From the NCBI GenBank assembly GCA_034440395.1, contig JAWXBW010000039.1:1-61134 (forward strand): a DNA stretch of 61,134 nucleotides, given 5' to 3'. The notes under the pieces are model-generated. The model was not told where the DNA came from and made no database searches. It saw nothing but the letters and a program-made list of their open reading frames with translations. Made by a program: the position numbers and the translations under genes. Source of the stretch: JAAUTS01 sp034440395. Lineage in GTDB: Bacteria; Verrucomicrobiota; Verrucomicrobiia; Methylacidiphilales; JAAUTS01. Below are positions 1 to 7,953 of the stretch, piece by piece (within the stretch, counting starts at the first letter, position 1; every line of letters begins with the position of its first letter).

Positions 1-11
1 GAATATATACT

Positions 12-3000
12 ATGAAAAAAATAATTAAACTACTAACGTTCTCGCTATTGTTAGCCGCTCTTTCCTCCTCACTTCACGCCCAGATCGCCCAATGGACTGG
101 TGTCACCGACGGCAACTGGAACACCGGCTCGAACTGGAGCAGCGGCGCCGCTCCTAGCCAAGATGGTATTTTTAGCAGCGCTGGCCTGAACCAAGCGCTA
201 AACCTCTCTGCGGCTACCTCGTTTCGAACCATGTATCTGTATGGCGGCAATTACAGCGTTTCTCCCACGGCCTCTGAGACCTTGTCGTTTACGAGCGCCG
301 GCGGCTTAACCCAGTTGGGATCGGGCACCTTCATCATCAATAATAATATGGTTGCTTCCGGCTTGACCCTCAACGGCACCGGCACGGGCGCAATCACCCT
401 GAACGGCACGCTGAATAACGGTTTATCAAATTGGGATAAGTTCAACGAGTCGAACGTCAATCTGACTAACGCCTACACCACCACCAACGCTACGGCGAAC
501 GCTCTCCGTATCCGCTCCGGTGCCCTCAACCTTTCCGGTGCAGGCACCATCACACAAGGTGCTGTCGCGCAGATCACCATCGGGTTTGCTGCCACCTACC
601 AAGCAGGCGTGTTTCACAACAATGCCTCGGCTGCCTTGGTGCTCGACAACACCGGGACGAACAATACGAACCGCGTTACCGACACTAACCAAATCAACTT
701 CAACACCCGTGGTCTGCTGGATTTCAGGGGCAACGCCTCCGCTGCTTCCTCGGAAACCTTCGGCACCCTCAATGCCAGCGGCCCCGGCACCCGCATCCGC
801 GTCAGCAATGGCGGCGGCCAATCCTCGCAACTGACCTTCGCGAGTTTGGTAACGCCAAATGGTGCCATTACTTTAGATACCAACGGCAACCCGACGCTCA
901 TGCAGTTCCTTGTGCCGACCGGCAGCACCCTCGGTGCGACCGGAGCCTCTGGCAGCCGCATCATCTTCACCGCAGCACCGACCCTCACCAACGGCGTGCT
1001 GCGCTACGGTGTGATCAAAGACGAGTCCAGCGGCGGCGGAGCCAATTTCGCCACCTACAACACCACCGTGGACAACGGGGTCGCGCTCGGCGTCCAAGCC
1101 CTCGCGGCCTACACCACGACCGACATCAACGCTTCCACCGCGACGGCCAATGTGGACATGACGGGCAATGTGACCCTTACGGGCAATCGCTCGGCCAATG
1201 CCATCCGCATCAACACCTCCGGTGCCGGCCAATCCCTGACCATGGACGCCAATACGCTGACCTTGGGTAACGCGAACGGCTTTATCTTCAATGGTGGCAA
1301 CGACTACGCCATCAACAACACCGGCGGCACCGGCGTCACGGTGGGCGGCGCGGGCTATTTATATATCAACTCGAATACTCTCACGATCAACGCACCCGTT
1401 GTGAAGAACAGCGAAATGACCAAGGCCGGCGACGGCGCCTTGGTGATTAATGGCGGTTTCAACAACGTTTCCGCCCGCCATCTCGGCGTGGACGACGGTG
1501 CAGCGGTGGATGACATGACCATTAATGGTGTGATCAGCGGCGTGAACTTGGTTAAAGCCGGACTTGGAACCTTGGTCTTGGGCGGCTCCGGCAGCAACAG
1601 TACTTTCTCCGCTGGCGTCATTATCAACGCCGGCACGGTGATCTTGGATAAATCCACGGGCACCTTGCAAAATAACGCGCTCGGCAGCGGTGTGATCTCC
1701 TTGCAGGGCGGAACTCTCGCCGCTCGTAACACGGCAGTTACCTTGGCGAATACCTTAAACCTCGGACCGATCGGTTCGGGCCAGTCAGGTAACCAGTTTA
1801 CGGGCAATCAGGCGATTACCTTCACCGGCCTAGTTCAAAGCAACACCAATAGCAGTCAGGTATTGACCATCGTTAATAACGCTACGGCTGATGTCACCTT
1901 CAGCGGGACCGTGCAGGGCTTCAACGCAAACAATGTAGCCGCTCAAACCTCCACGCTCGAATTCTCTGGTTCTGGAACCACGAATGTTTCAGGCGTCATC
2001 CGCAACACCGATCCCACCTTCGCCAATGCGACGAACTTGCTCTCGAACGTCGTTAAAAACGGAGCGGGACTGCTGACGCTCTCCGGCACCAATACCTACA
2101 CCGGCTTCACCCATGTCTTCGGAGGTTATCTTCGTCTCGATAGTGCTGGCGCTCTAGGTGGAGGCAGTCTTTTGATTGCCCAAGGCAACTATGCCGGCGG
2201 AGAAAATGCGGTCGTCGAGCTCGGCACGGGGAATACGAGCTTCACCCGCGCTGTAGGCACCGGTGCGGGCCAAGTGCGCCTTGGAGGCACTTCCGGCAAC
2301 AGTATTAACAACGCTGGCTTCGCCTCGGTAAATGGCACCTCCACCGTTAACCTCGGTGGCGCTGCCGCAGCGGTCACTTGGGGAGCAGGCAGCTTCTTCG
2401 ATGCCGGTGGCGCCCTTCAGCTCGGCTCGCCGAACGTTGCGGGTACGGTGGACTTCCAGAATGGCATCAACCTTAACGGGAATCGCACCATCACCGCGCT
2501 TAACGGCTCGGCGGCGATCGACGGCATCGTCTCAGGCGTGATTGCCAATGGAAGTGGCAACCGCACTCTCACCAAAGACGGTGCCGGTGGCCTTTCGCTT
2601 ACAAATGCCAACACCTACACGGGCGGCACCATCGTCTCCGCCGGCACCTTGTTGGTTAATAACCTGACAGGCTCTGGCACAGGAGCGGGAACTGTCACCG
2701 TCAACACGGGTGGAACCTTAGGCGGCTCAGGATTCCTTACAGGACCAGTAGTAGTAAACACGGGTGCTACGCTGAGTCCCGGTAATAGCCCTGGGAATTT
2801 AACTGTCGCTAACGATGTCACGTTTAATACAGGCAGTAACTTTACCCTAGAGCTAAACGGAAATACTGCTGCGTTGTATGACCGAGTCACAATGACGGGA
2901 ACTGGTAGCGATCTTTCTCTAAATGGAACCAATAACTTAAATATCTTTTTAGGCTACTCTGTAGCGGTAAATGATATTTTCTTTGTTGGCGTAGGTTCTT

Positions 3001-3254
3001 CTACTGCAATATCTGGAGTATTTGAACAACTTAATGGTGTAAATACAACATTAACTCAGGGATCGGCCTTCAACTTCGGTGTCAATACCTTTGAAATTAG
3101 CTACACAGGTAATCTCGGTACAACCGCATTTGCAGGGGCGGGTAACGACTTAGTGTTACGTGTTGCGGCCATCCCTGAACCCTCTACCTATGCCTTACTA
3201 GCTTCTGGTTTAGTGGCACTAGCTTTCTTACGCCGTCGTAAAAAGAGCGTCTAA
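12..3254 (+). CDS. PEP-CTERM-anchored autotransporter-repeat surface protein
   Basis: 1080 aa. Residues 1-24 form a Sec signal peptide (KK, hydrophobic core, cut near LHAQ). The body is Gly/Asn/Thr-rich beta-helix sequence with passenger-associated autotransporter repeats; the clearest are near 690-720 (TLSGTNTYTG) and 860-935 (LTNANTYTGG, then TLSPGNSPGN). The last about 28 residues are a PEP-CTERM sorting signal: IPEPSTYALL, a membrane segment, then RRRKK. No autotransporter barrel is present, so display probably depends on exosortase sorting. In PEP-CTERM systems such proteins are processed at the envelope or in exopolysaccharide; the exosortase is not in this window. Only 11 bases precede the ATG, so upstream control cannot be read. 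Base composition changes inside the gene: signal peptide and C-terminus resemble the neighbours, the middle is visibly GC-richer. Ligand or role unknown. Confidence 0.9.
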   Translation: MKKIIKLLTFSLLLAALSSSLHAQIAQWTGVTDGNWNTGSNWSSGAAPSQDGIFSSAGLNQALNLSAATSFRTMYLYGGNYSVSPTASETLSFTSAGGLTQLGSGTFIINNNMVASGLTLNGTGTGAITLNGTLNNGLSNWDKFNESNVNLTNAYTTTNATANALRIRSGALNLSGAGTITQGAVAQITIGFAATYQAGVFHNNASAALVLDNTGTNNTNRVTDTNQINFNTRGLLDFRGNASAASSETFGTLNASGPGTRIRVSNGGGQSSQLTFASLVTPNGAITLDTNGNPTLMQFLVPTGSTLGATGASGSRIIFTAAPTLTNGVLRYGVIKDESSGGGANFATYNTTVDNGVALGVQALAAYTTTDINASTATANVDMTGNVTLTGNRSANAIRINTSGAGQSLTMDANTLTLGNANGFIFNGGNDYAINNTGGTGVTVGGAGYLYINSNTLTINAPVVKNSEMTKAGDGALVINGGFNNVSARHLGVDDGAAVDDMTINGVISGVNLVKAGLGTLVLGGSGSNSTFSAGVIINAGTVILDKSTGTLQNNALGSGVISLQGGTLAARNTAVTLANTLNLGPIGSGQSGNQFTGNQAITFTGLVQSNTNSSQVLTIVNNATADVTFSGTVQGFNANNVAAQTSTLEFSGSGTTNVSGVIRNTDPTFANATNLLSNVVKNGAGLLTLSGTNTYTGFTHVFGGYLRLDSAGALGGGSLLIAQGNYAGGENAVVELGTGNTSFTRAVGTGAGQVRLGGTSGNSINNAGFASVNGTSTVNLGGAAAAVTWGAGSFFDAGGALQLGSPNVAGTVDFQNGINLNGNRTITALNGSAAIDGIVSGVIANGSGNRTLTKDGAGGLSLTNANTYTGGTIVSAGTLLVNNLTGSGTGAGTVTVNTGGTLGGSGFLTGPVVVNTGATLSPGNSPGNLTVANDVTFNTGSNFTLELNGNTAALYDRVTMTGTGSDLSLNGTNNLNIFLGYSVAVNDIFFVGVGSSTAISGVFEQLNGVNTTLTQGSAFNFGVNTFEISYTGNLGTTAFAGAGNDLVLRVAAIPEPSTYALLASGLVALAFLRRRKKSV

Positions 3255-3295
3255 GTTTTTTCATAGCTAACTGGCTGTTTCCAGATAGAGCGGCG

Positions 3296-3327
3296 CCCCT
3301 CGTGTGTAACCCACACGGGGGGTGTTT
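3296..3327 (+). terminator. Rho-independent terminator after the PEP-CTERM gene
   Basis: CCCCTCGTGTG (3296-3306) pairs with CACACGGGGGG (3312-3322) around a 5-base loop, with one T-G wobble, and is followed by TGTTTCGTTT. It lies 42 bases after the stop codon. Confidence 0.8.
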
Positions 3328-3330
3328 CGT

Positions 3331-3654
3331 TTACCAGGCAGAGACCACGAAGGAAGACCCGGAAGCTTCTCACGCGGAGGCGCAGAGGGTGCAGGAGGGG
3401 GCTGGGGAAATTATGAGGGATGACGGTTAAAGTTAGGACGCGGAGAAGAAAAAAAGGGAAGAGTATGGCCGTAAAGAAACACAGGGAACACCAAGACTTT
3501 TACTGGTTCATTTTTCGTGGGGTTCGCAACTCAGATCTGCCCGTTCCGCATCCCCCCTTTATAATTCAACCGTTCCCCTCAGCGTGATCCCGCCATCGGC
3601 GGAACCCGTCTTGCTTGCAGTGTGTCAGGAAATTCCTCAATGAGAAATAATGCA
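3331..3654. other. Intergenic stretch with degenerate low-complexity remnants
   Basis: About 320 bases with no convincing gene. It holds purine-rich phrases such as TCACGCGGAGGCGCAGAGGG (about 3370-3389), AGGACGCGGAGAAG (3435-3448) and ACACAGGGAACACCAAG (3479-3495). These resemble the 'accacggaggcacagaggacacagag' type of degenerate intergenic sequence that I associate with several bacterial phyla. A 16-base phrase at 3607-3622 recurs at 4962-4977 with one mismatch. Confidence 0.4.
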
Positions 3655-4428
3655 CTAAGCTGGAAAATGTAATTTCAAGCCTTCCACAATTCCTAGATAG
3701 GTGCTGAGTTCTGAGACGTGGCCGTTCTGGCGGAGAACTTGATTTTTTACCTCAGCCACGGAATTAGAGGGACAGGTGAGGTGTTGAGCCAGATGTCGAT
3801 GCAGCATGGGTAAATCATTAAGATGATCCCCAGCAGCAAAGCGACGTTCTGGTGGGATGGCCTCGTGTTGGCCGATGCGATCTAGGCAACTGCCTTTATG
3901 ATAGTCAATGTGAGCAAAGCGAAAATAAATGCTATTACGCACGCTGTGCATTTCGGGAAACGCATCAAGCAGGGGTTGGAGAGCGGCTTGAACTTCATGG
4001 GCTTGGGCTTCGGACTCGGCGATGAGGCCTAAGGGGGAGCCGACGTCCGTGATGATTTGTAAGTTAGGGAAGCGGGTTAAGTCTTGGCGGGTTTGCTCAA
4101 TGTGGTGGGCGGCACGTAGAAAAAGATCGTCATGGACGCTTTGGCAACGGTCATTCCAGCAAGCCAAAGATTTTTTAGTGCCGTCTTCTAGTTGATGAAT
4201 TTCACGTTCGACTAACACGACCCAGTCGGGTAGGCAGCGAGCTTGGCGTTTAGTTAACTCGTAATCGAGGGAAGCCCAGTCGCGGCCTGTGTTAATGATC
4301 CAAATAACGCGGCGCTGTTGGCGGGTGGTTTCTAACCAATCAAAAAAATCGGGAGCCAGAGGACCCGGAAGGCTATGGTCTAGCAAGGTGCCATCAAAGT
4401 CGGTGCTCAATAGTAAAGGTTCCATCAT
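3655..4428 (-). CDS. HAD-superfamily hydrolase (Cof/type IIB-like phosphatase)
   Basis: 257 aa, cytosolic. Motif I DFDGT is at residues 10-14, with D10 as predicted nucleophile and D12 as acid/base; motif II is T47 in INTGR; motif III is K178 in DYHKG; motif IV GDHLND is at 200-205. The segment between motifs II and III is long enough for a C2-type cap, as in Cof-like sugar phosphatases. The gene starts 3 bases after the EVE gene stops, so the two are likely cotranscribed and coupled; the tandem ATG codons (4428 and 4425) are both usable. Substrate cannot be told from sequence; sucrose-phosphatase-like or mannosyl-3-phosphoglycerate phosphatase-like activity are alternatives. Confidence 0.85.
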   Translation of the reverse strand: MMEPLLLSTDFDGTLLDHSLPGPLAPDFFDWLETTRQQRRVIWIINTGRDWASLDYELTKRQARCLPDWVVLVEREIHQLEDGTKKSLACWNDRCQSVHDDLFLRAAHHIEQTRQDLTRFPNLQIITDVGSPLGLIAESEAQAHEVQAALQPLLDAFPEMHSVRNSIYFRFAHIDYHKGSCLDRIGQHEAIPPERRFAAGDHLNDLPMLHRHLAQHLTCPSNSVAEVKNQVLRQNGHVSELSTYLGIVEGLKLHFPA

Positions 4429-4431
4429 GGC

Positions 4432-4860
4432 TTAGGGTTGGGTGAGGCTGAGCTTGAGGATTTCACCGTATGCAGTGGGGGAGACAGGCATGACGGAAAG
4501 GCGGGACTGGCGGATTAAGGGCATGTCGGCCAGCGTCTTGGTGGTTTTAACGAGGGAAAGGGGGACGGGCTGACCCAAGGTTTTAATAGGCTTTAAATCG
4601 ACAGCTGACCAGTCGCCTTCCGTAGCGGTGGGATCTGGATAAGCACTGCGGGTAACTACACTGAGCCCAACCACGGCAGGCTCGGTCACGCTACGGTAGA
4701 AGAAAACAAGATCGCCCTTTTTCATGGCACGGAGATTGTTACGGGCCTGATAGTTACGCACGCCATCCCAAGTTGTCTTCTTATCTTTGAGGAACTGTTC
4801 CCAAGAATATTTTTCTGGCTCCTGTTTAACCAGCCAGTGTTGAGGGGATGCGGGTGACAT
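4432..4860 (-). CDS. EVE-domain protein
   Basis: 142 aa from the ATG at 4860; an upstream in-frame ATG at 4908 would add 16 residues that do not belong to the domain. The protein is a single EVE domain: HWLVKQEPEKYSW near the N-terminus, WDGVRNYQARNNLR, then KKGDLVFFYRS. The EVE fold is related to PUA and YTH folds and binds modified bases or nucleotides. The bacterial relatives of thymocyte nuclear protein 1 have no settled function. It is followed after 3 bases by the HAD hydrolase, an arrangement that suggests one transcript. Confidence 0.88.
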   Translation of the reverse strand: MSPASPQHWLVKQEPEKYSWEQFLKDKKTTWDGVRNYQARNNLRAMKKGDLVFFYRSVTEPAVVGLSVVTRSAYPDPTATEGDWSAVDLKPIKTLGQPVPLSLVKTTKTLADMPLIRQSRLSVMPVSPTAYGEILKLSLTQP

Positions 4861-4961
4861 GAGATGAACATACGTCAAAGCTGATCTTAGGCTACGCAAT
4901 AAAAACAAGATTTTTAATCCTGTCCGCCCTGCCTAGCCCGTAGGATCCACGGAGGAAGGCT

Positions 4962-4977
4962 CGTCTTGCTTGCGGTG
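4962..4977 (+). repeat. Second copy of a 16-base intergenic repeat
   Basis: CGTCTTGCTTGCGGTG matches CGTCTTGCTTGCAGTG at 3607-3622 with one mismatch. The copies flank the HAD-EVE gene pair in direct orientation. Too short to call a mobile element. Confidence 0.45.
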
Positions 4978-5074
4978 ACATTTAAGATTCAGCTAGGAGC
5001 CTCAAACCAGAAGAAATCGTTTTTTCAAGATTTCAGCTTGATTCGTAACTCAGAACCCCTAGTTTCTTAAAACT

Positions 5075-5233
5075 ATGTCACAGCACAAAAGCCTTAGAGG
5101 CTCCAGTAAGATTGTCGTTAAGCGGAATGTTCTCACACGTTTTGAACGGGTTGACCTGTTGAAAAAGCGTGGAGTTTGGAAGGAAGAAACCTCACGGGTT
5201 CATAATCTTCCCAAGACTCGTCCCGAAGAATAA
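5075..5233 (+). CDS. Small basic protein, Verrucomicrobia/Chlamydia type
   Basis: 52 aa, starting MSQHKSLRGSSKIVVKRNV and continuing with FERVDLLKKRGVW, ending LPKTRPEE. It is strongly basic. This matches my recollection of the small basic protein family (TIGR04137) restricted to Verrucomicrobia and Chlamydiae, with the conserved order SLKG..., KRNVL.RFER, LLKKRG.W and LPKT. The function is unknown; size, charge and conservation suggest nucleic-acid or ribosome association, which is inference. There is no Shine-Dalgarno sequence before the ATG. The gene is monocistronic: a strong terminator follows 38 bases after the stop. Confidence 0.9.
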   Translation: MSQHKSLRGSSKIVVKRNVLTRFERVDLLKKRGVWKEETSRVHNLPKTRPEE

Positions 5234-5271
5234 GACGTCTGTTTCATTCTTTTCGTCTCAGATTTTTGAAG

Positions 5272-5312
5272 AGCCTGTCTTTGCTCTAGCAAACGACAGG
5301 CTTGTTCTTTTT
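5272..5312 (+). terminator. Strong intrinsic terminator after the small basic protein
   Basis: AGCCTGTC (5272-5279) pairs with GACAGGCT (5295-5302), extended by TTTG/CAAA, with one bulged C and a six-base loop. TGTTCTTTTT follows. The stem is unusually strong and fits a highly expressed short transcript. Confidence 0.88.
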
Positions 5313-5371
5313 AGTCCAACGGTTTCATTTTTTACCGTGTGTTTTGCCTAGCTTCGTGCTCAATATCTCTT

Positions 5372-6817
5372 ATGCGTCTCAATCGTTATCTAGCCTCCGC
5401 AGGTTTAGGCTCACGCCGTTCTTGCGAGGAACTCATCACCACAGGCCGAGTTACCGTTAATGGTAAGATCGTCACCGACTTAGCTACGCTTATTAAAGAG
5501 ACGGACCACGTTAGCGTGGACGGTAAAAAAGAAAAGACAGAGGAACCTTGCACCCTCGTTATGTTCAAGCCCGAGGGAGTGCTCTGCTCGCGCGATGCCC
5601 AAGGCCGCCGCAAAACGGTTTTCGATCTTCTCCCAGAAAACACTCCTCGCTTATTTTACGTAGGGCGTTTGGACATGGACAGTGAAGGTCTCCTCATCAT
5701 GACAAACCGAGGTGAACTGGCGGAACAACTCACACACCCCCGTTTTAAATTACCCAAGACCTATCATGTCGAGTTGGATAAAGATTTCGACTTCACCCTA
5801 GTCCCTCGTTTCCTGAAAGGATTTCTGATCGAGCCTGGTTACGCCCAAGCCGAGGCTGTTTATAAAATAGGCCACAACCGGGTTAAAGTGGTTCTGACTC
5901 AAGGATTGAAAAGACAGATTCGTCTGATGTTTTTAAAGTTCGGGTACCGAGTTAAATTTCTCCGCCGCATTCAAGTTGGCGAGCTAACGCTTGGTAATAT
6001 GAAGCCTGGGGAGTGGCGTATGTTGAATGATTACGAGATAGATAAATACCTCGTTAATCCTACCAGAACCTTAGAGCCGCAACCCCGCCATTTTGCGGAA
6101 CTCAGGGAAACTCAACCTGTGGCCAAAGTTAAGACCACCAAGAAAAAATCCCTGCCTGCTCACGAACGTCCCTTCCGGAAGCCAGCGCGCCCTGCCTACG
6201 TGAAGCGAGAGGAAGCAGCCGAGTCGGGAGTGCCAGAGAAACGCTATGTCAAACGCTCAGGTCGCAGCCTTAGCCCTAGAACGAATCGTGATGCCTTTAA
6301 GAAAAAGTTTAAGCCAAGACCCCCTCAGGAAACGTCCCCTGAGGCAGAACCAGAGCGCAAGGAACGTGGCGAACGCCCAGCCTTTTCCAATCGAAGCAGT
6401 TCTCCTGTGCGTGGAGTAAGTCGAGATAGATTTTCCGCTGCCCCTCGCACGGTTCGCAGTGGAGCCTCCGTTTCTTCACCGCGTGGAGATCGTAGAGAGC
6501 CGATTTCGCATAATCGTAGTGTAAGTAGGGAAAAGCCGCGCTCCGCCCGTCCTGAACGCATTGCCGCTAGGGGCACTGGGCGTCCAGCAGCAGCCTTTAA
6601 GTCAGGTCCACGTAAGGAAAGGACGAGTTCGGAGCGCGTGCAAAAATCTGGTCGGACGGGGGCTAGTTTCAGTTCGCGGGCAGAGCGGGGAGCGTCTAGC
6701 TCTAAGCGTCCGGGTAGACCTAGTCGCCCAGATTTTGCTAAACGTGAGGGTGGTTCCAAGAGGCCAGCGCGGGAAAATGGTTTTCCGAAACGTGCAGGTC
6801 GTTCCGTAAGGCGGTAG
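5372..6817 (+). CDS. rluB: RluB/RsuA-family rRNA pseudouridine synthase with long basic tail
   Basis: 481 aa from the ATG at 5372 (MRLNRYLASAGLGSRR); an earlier in-frame ATG adds 11 non-conserved residues. Residues 1-55 are an S4 RNA-binding domain. Residues about 58-235 are the synthase, with the catalytic aspartate D101 in GRLDMDSEGLL and the RQIRLM motif after the KVVLTQG strand. Family members isomerise a uridine of 23S (RluB, RluE, RluF) or 16S (RsuA) rRNA; RluB-like is the best guess. The unusual part is residues about 240-481, a low-complexity Arg/Ser/Pro/Lys/Gly tail about as long as the enzyme, likely disordered and RNA-binding. Confidence 0.85.
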   Translation: MRLNRYLASAGLGSRRSCEELITTGRVTVNGKIVTDLATLIKETDHVSVDGKKEKTEEPCTLVMFKPEGVLCSRDAQGRRKTVFDLLPENTPRLFYVGRLDMDSEGLLIMTNRGELAEQLTHPRFKLPKTYHVELDKDFDFTLVPRFLKGFLIEPGYAQAEAVYKIGHNRVKVVLTQGLKRQIRLMFLKFGYRVKFLRRIQVGELTLGNMKPGEWRMLNDYEIDKYLVNPTRTLEPQPRHFAELRETQPVAKVKTTKKKSLPAHERPFRKPARPAYVKREEAAESGVPEKRYVKRSGRSLSPRTNRDAFKKKFKPRPPQETSPEAEPERKERGERPAFSNRSSSPVRGVSRDRFSAAPRTVRSGASVSSPRGDRREPISHNRSVSREKPRSARPERIAARGTGRPAAAFKSGPRKERTSSERVQKSGRTGASFSSRAERGASSSKRPGRPSRPDFAKREGGSKRPARENGFPKRAGRSVRR

Positions 6818-6897
6818 GTCAGGCATAGAACCTAGAGGTCTTATAAGTCGTATGAGGAAATTCCCGTTTTACTTTTAATGCTGGTCAGCACCTCTAT

Positions 6898-7302
6898 TTA
6901 ACAAGACCAATCCTCCCAAGCTACGCCTTCAATGCGGGCGAAGTCATTGATATTCAGTGTGGCTACGGTAAGGCCATGGACGATTGCGGTAGCCGCTATG
7001 AGTAGATCCAGATCAGCCACAACGTGGCCTAGGCGGTGCTGCCGTGTTTTTCTTCGTGCGAACTCTCTCCATACTTCCTGAGTTGTTTCCAAAATTGTCA
7101 GTCGATCTTCTAATAATGCGCGATATTTAGCCCAGCGTTCTTCCCGATTTTCTGCGACAAGTCCATAGTCTAGTTCAGCCGCTGTCACGATGGATATGCA
7201 GCAAGCATTATCACCAGCGTCCCGCCAGTGCAAGAGGGCGGCTTCTACCGGACTGCGGCGCAGAGGTTGTGAATAGACGGAGGTGTCTAGAATGTAGTGC
7301 AT
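6898..7302 (-). CDS. vapC: PIN-domain ribonuclease toxin (VapC-like)
   Basis: 134 aa from the ATG at 7302, whose A is also the last base of the antitoxin TGA. The PIN acidic cluster is intact: D6 in ILDTS, E43 in AAELDYG, D97/D99 in VVADLDLLIAA and D120 in LNINDF. VapC toxins are Mg-dependent endoribonucleases that cut initiator tRNA or rRNA; the target here is unknown. The one-base overlap gives translational coupling to the antitoxin. All active-site residues being present suggests an active toxin. Confidence 0.88.
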   Translation of the reverse strand: MHYILDTSVYSQPLRRSPVEAALLHWRDAGDNACCISIVTAAELDYGLVAENREERWAKYRALLEDRLTILETTQEVWREFARRKTRQHRLGHVVADLDLLIAATAIVHGLTVATLNINDFARIEGVAWEDWSC

Positions 7303-7565
7303 CACTCTTCTAGGCAGGTTATGGGTTTTAATAAGGTTCGCTCTTTCCAGACTTCTAGAAAATCCGCTGTATCCTCTTTTCCCTTCCAACCTTTCCAAGC
7401 CTCATAAATATCTTCTCTCACTTGACCCGTCTTGGGATTGACGGGAGAGATGATCACTAAAGGCTGTCCGCGTTTTTGGACAAGTATAGGGTTCTGAGAT
7501 CGTGCAACTTCTTGGCACAAACTGGGAAAATGAGTTTTAGCTTCAAAAATGCCAATGGTTTTCAT
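7302..7565 (-). CDS. Phd/YefM-type antitoxin partner of VapC
   Basis: 87 aa from the ATG at 7565; 36 further upstream codons are open but do not look like the family. MKTIGIFEAKTHFPSL is the typical first strand and helix of the Phd/YefM fold, followed by ILVQKRGQPLVIISP. The C-terminal half, rich in Trp, Lys and Glu, should wrap the toxin. A perfect inverted repeat lies 10 bases upstream of the start and is the likely autoregulatory operator. Confidence 0.85.
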   Translation of the reverse strand: MKTIGIFEAKTHFPSLCQEVARSQNPILVQKRGQPLVIISPVNPKTGQVREDIYEAWKGWKGKEDTADFLEVWKERTLLKPITCLEE

Positions 7566-7574
7566 TTGCTCAAT

Positions 7575-7588
7575 CAACCAGATGGTTG
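7575..7588 (-). promoter_or_regulatory. Putative operator of the VapBC-like module
   Basis: CAACCA and TGGTTG form a perfect 6-base inverted repeat with a 2-base spacer, 10 bases upstream of the antitoxin start codon. The position and size fit a Phd-type autorepressor site. Confidence 0.5.
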
Positions 7589-7752
7589 GTCTGTTGTTAA
7601 GAATGCTAGGAAAATTAGCCTTAAGATAGAATACAAGGAAGGGTCGGGGTAAGTTCCCGACACTTGGTGCCATGCTACTTGGCGCAATGCGAGCTTGGGA
7701 GGTTTAATAAAATAAGTCTTGAGATAGGCTGATTAAGTGGAAGATAAAACAT

Positions 7753-7953
7753 ATGAGTGCAGTTGAAGAGATTGAAATGGCGATAATGCGTTTATCACCA
7801 GACCAATACAGTAACTTTAGAGGCTGGCTTAAAGACTACGAGAATGAAATGTGGGACAAGGAAATGGTGGAAGACGCTCAGGCTGGAAGGTTCGACTCTT
7901 TTGCGGCAGAGGCACTAAATGACCTAAAGAATGACCATTGCATTCACTTGTGA
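7753..7953 (+). CDS. Orphan antitoxin-like small protein
   Basis: 66 aa. Begins MSAVEEIEMAIMRLS, then FRGWLKDYENEMWDKEMVED and AGRFDSFAAEALNDLK. This layout matches the short acidic helical proteins that precede RelE/HigB-like toxins in many bacteria, with the conserved phrases W(D) and AG(R)...AEEAL.D. GGAA lies upstream of the ATG. The stop overlaps a GTG that opens the decayed toxin frame, the usual coupling for such pairs. With the toxin broken, it may persist as an orphan antitoxin or be on its way out. Confidence 0.7.
   Translation: MSAVEEIEMAIMRLSPDQYSNFRGWLKDYENEMWDKEMVEDAQAGRFDSFAAEALNDLKNDHCIHL

Noticed and set aside
251..2932. Many long open frames on the minus strand and in other frames inside the PEP-CTERM gene
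   Set aside because: They arise from GC-rich repeat codons; their translations are low-complexity and lack starts or families.
12..3254. Tandem repeats as CRISPR or satellite
   Set aside because: The repeats are in frame, degenerate at DNA level and encode autotransporter-type strands.
5169..5351. 60-codon frame overlapping the small basic protein
   Set aside because: It overlaps a recognised protein and a terminator; its sequence is Phe-rich and unconserved in appearance.
6325..6826. Frames antiparallel to or shifted in the RluB tail
   Set aside because: They mirror the Arg/Ser-rich low-complexity codons.
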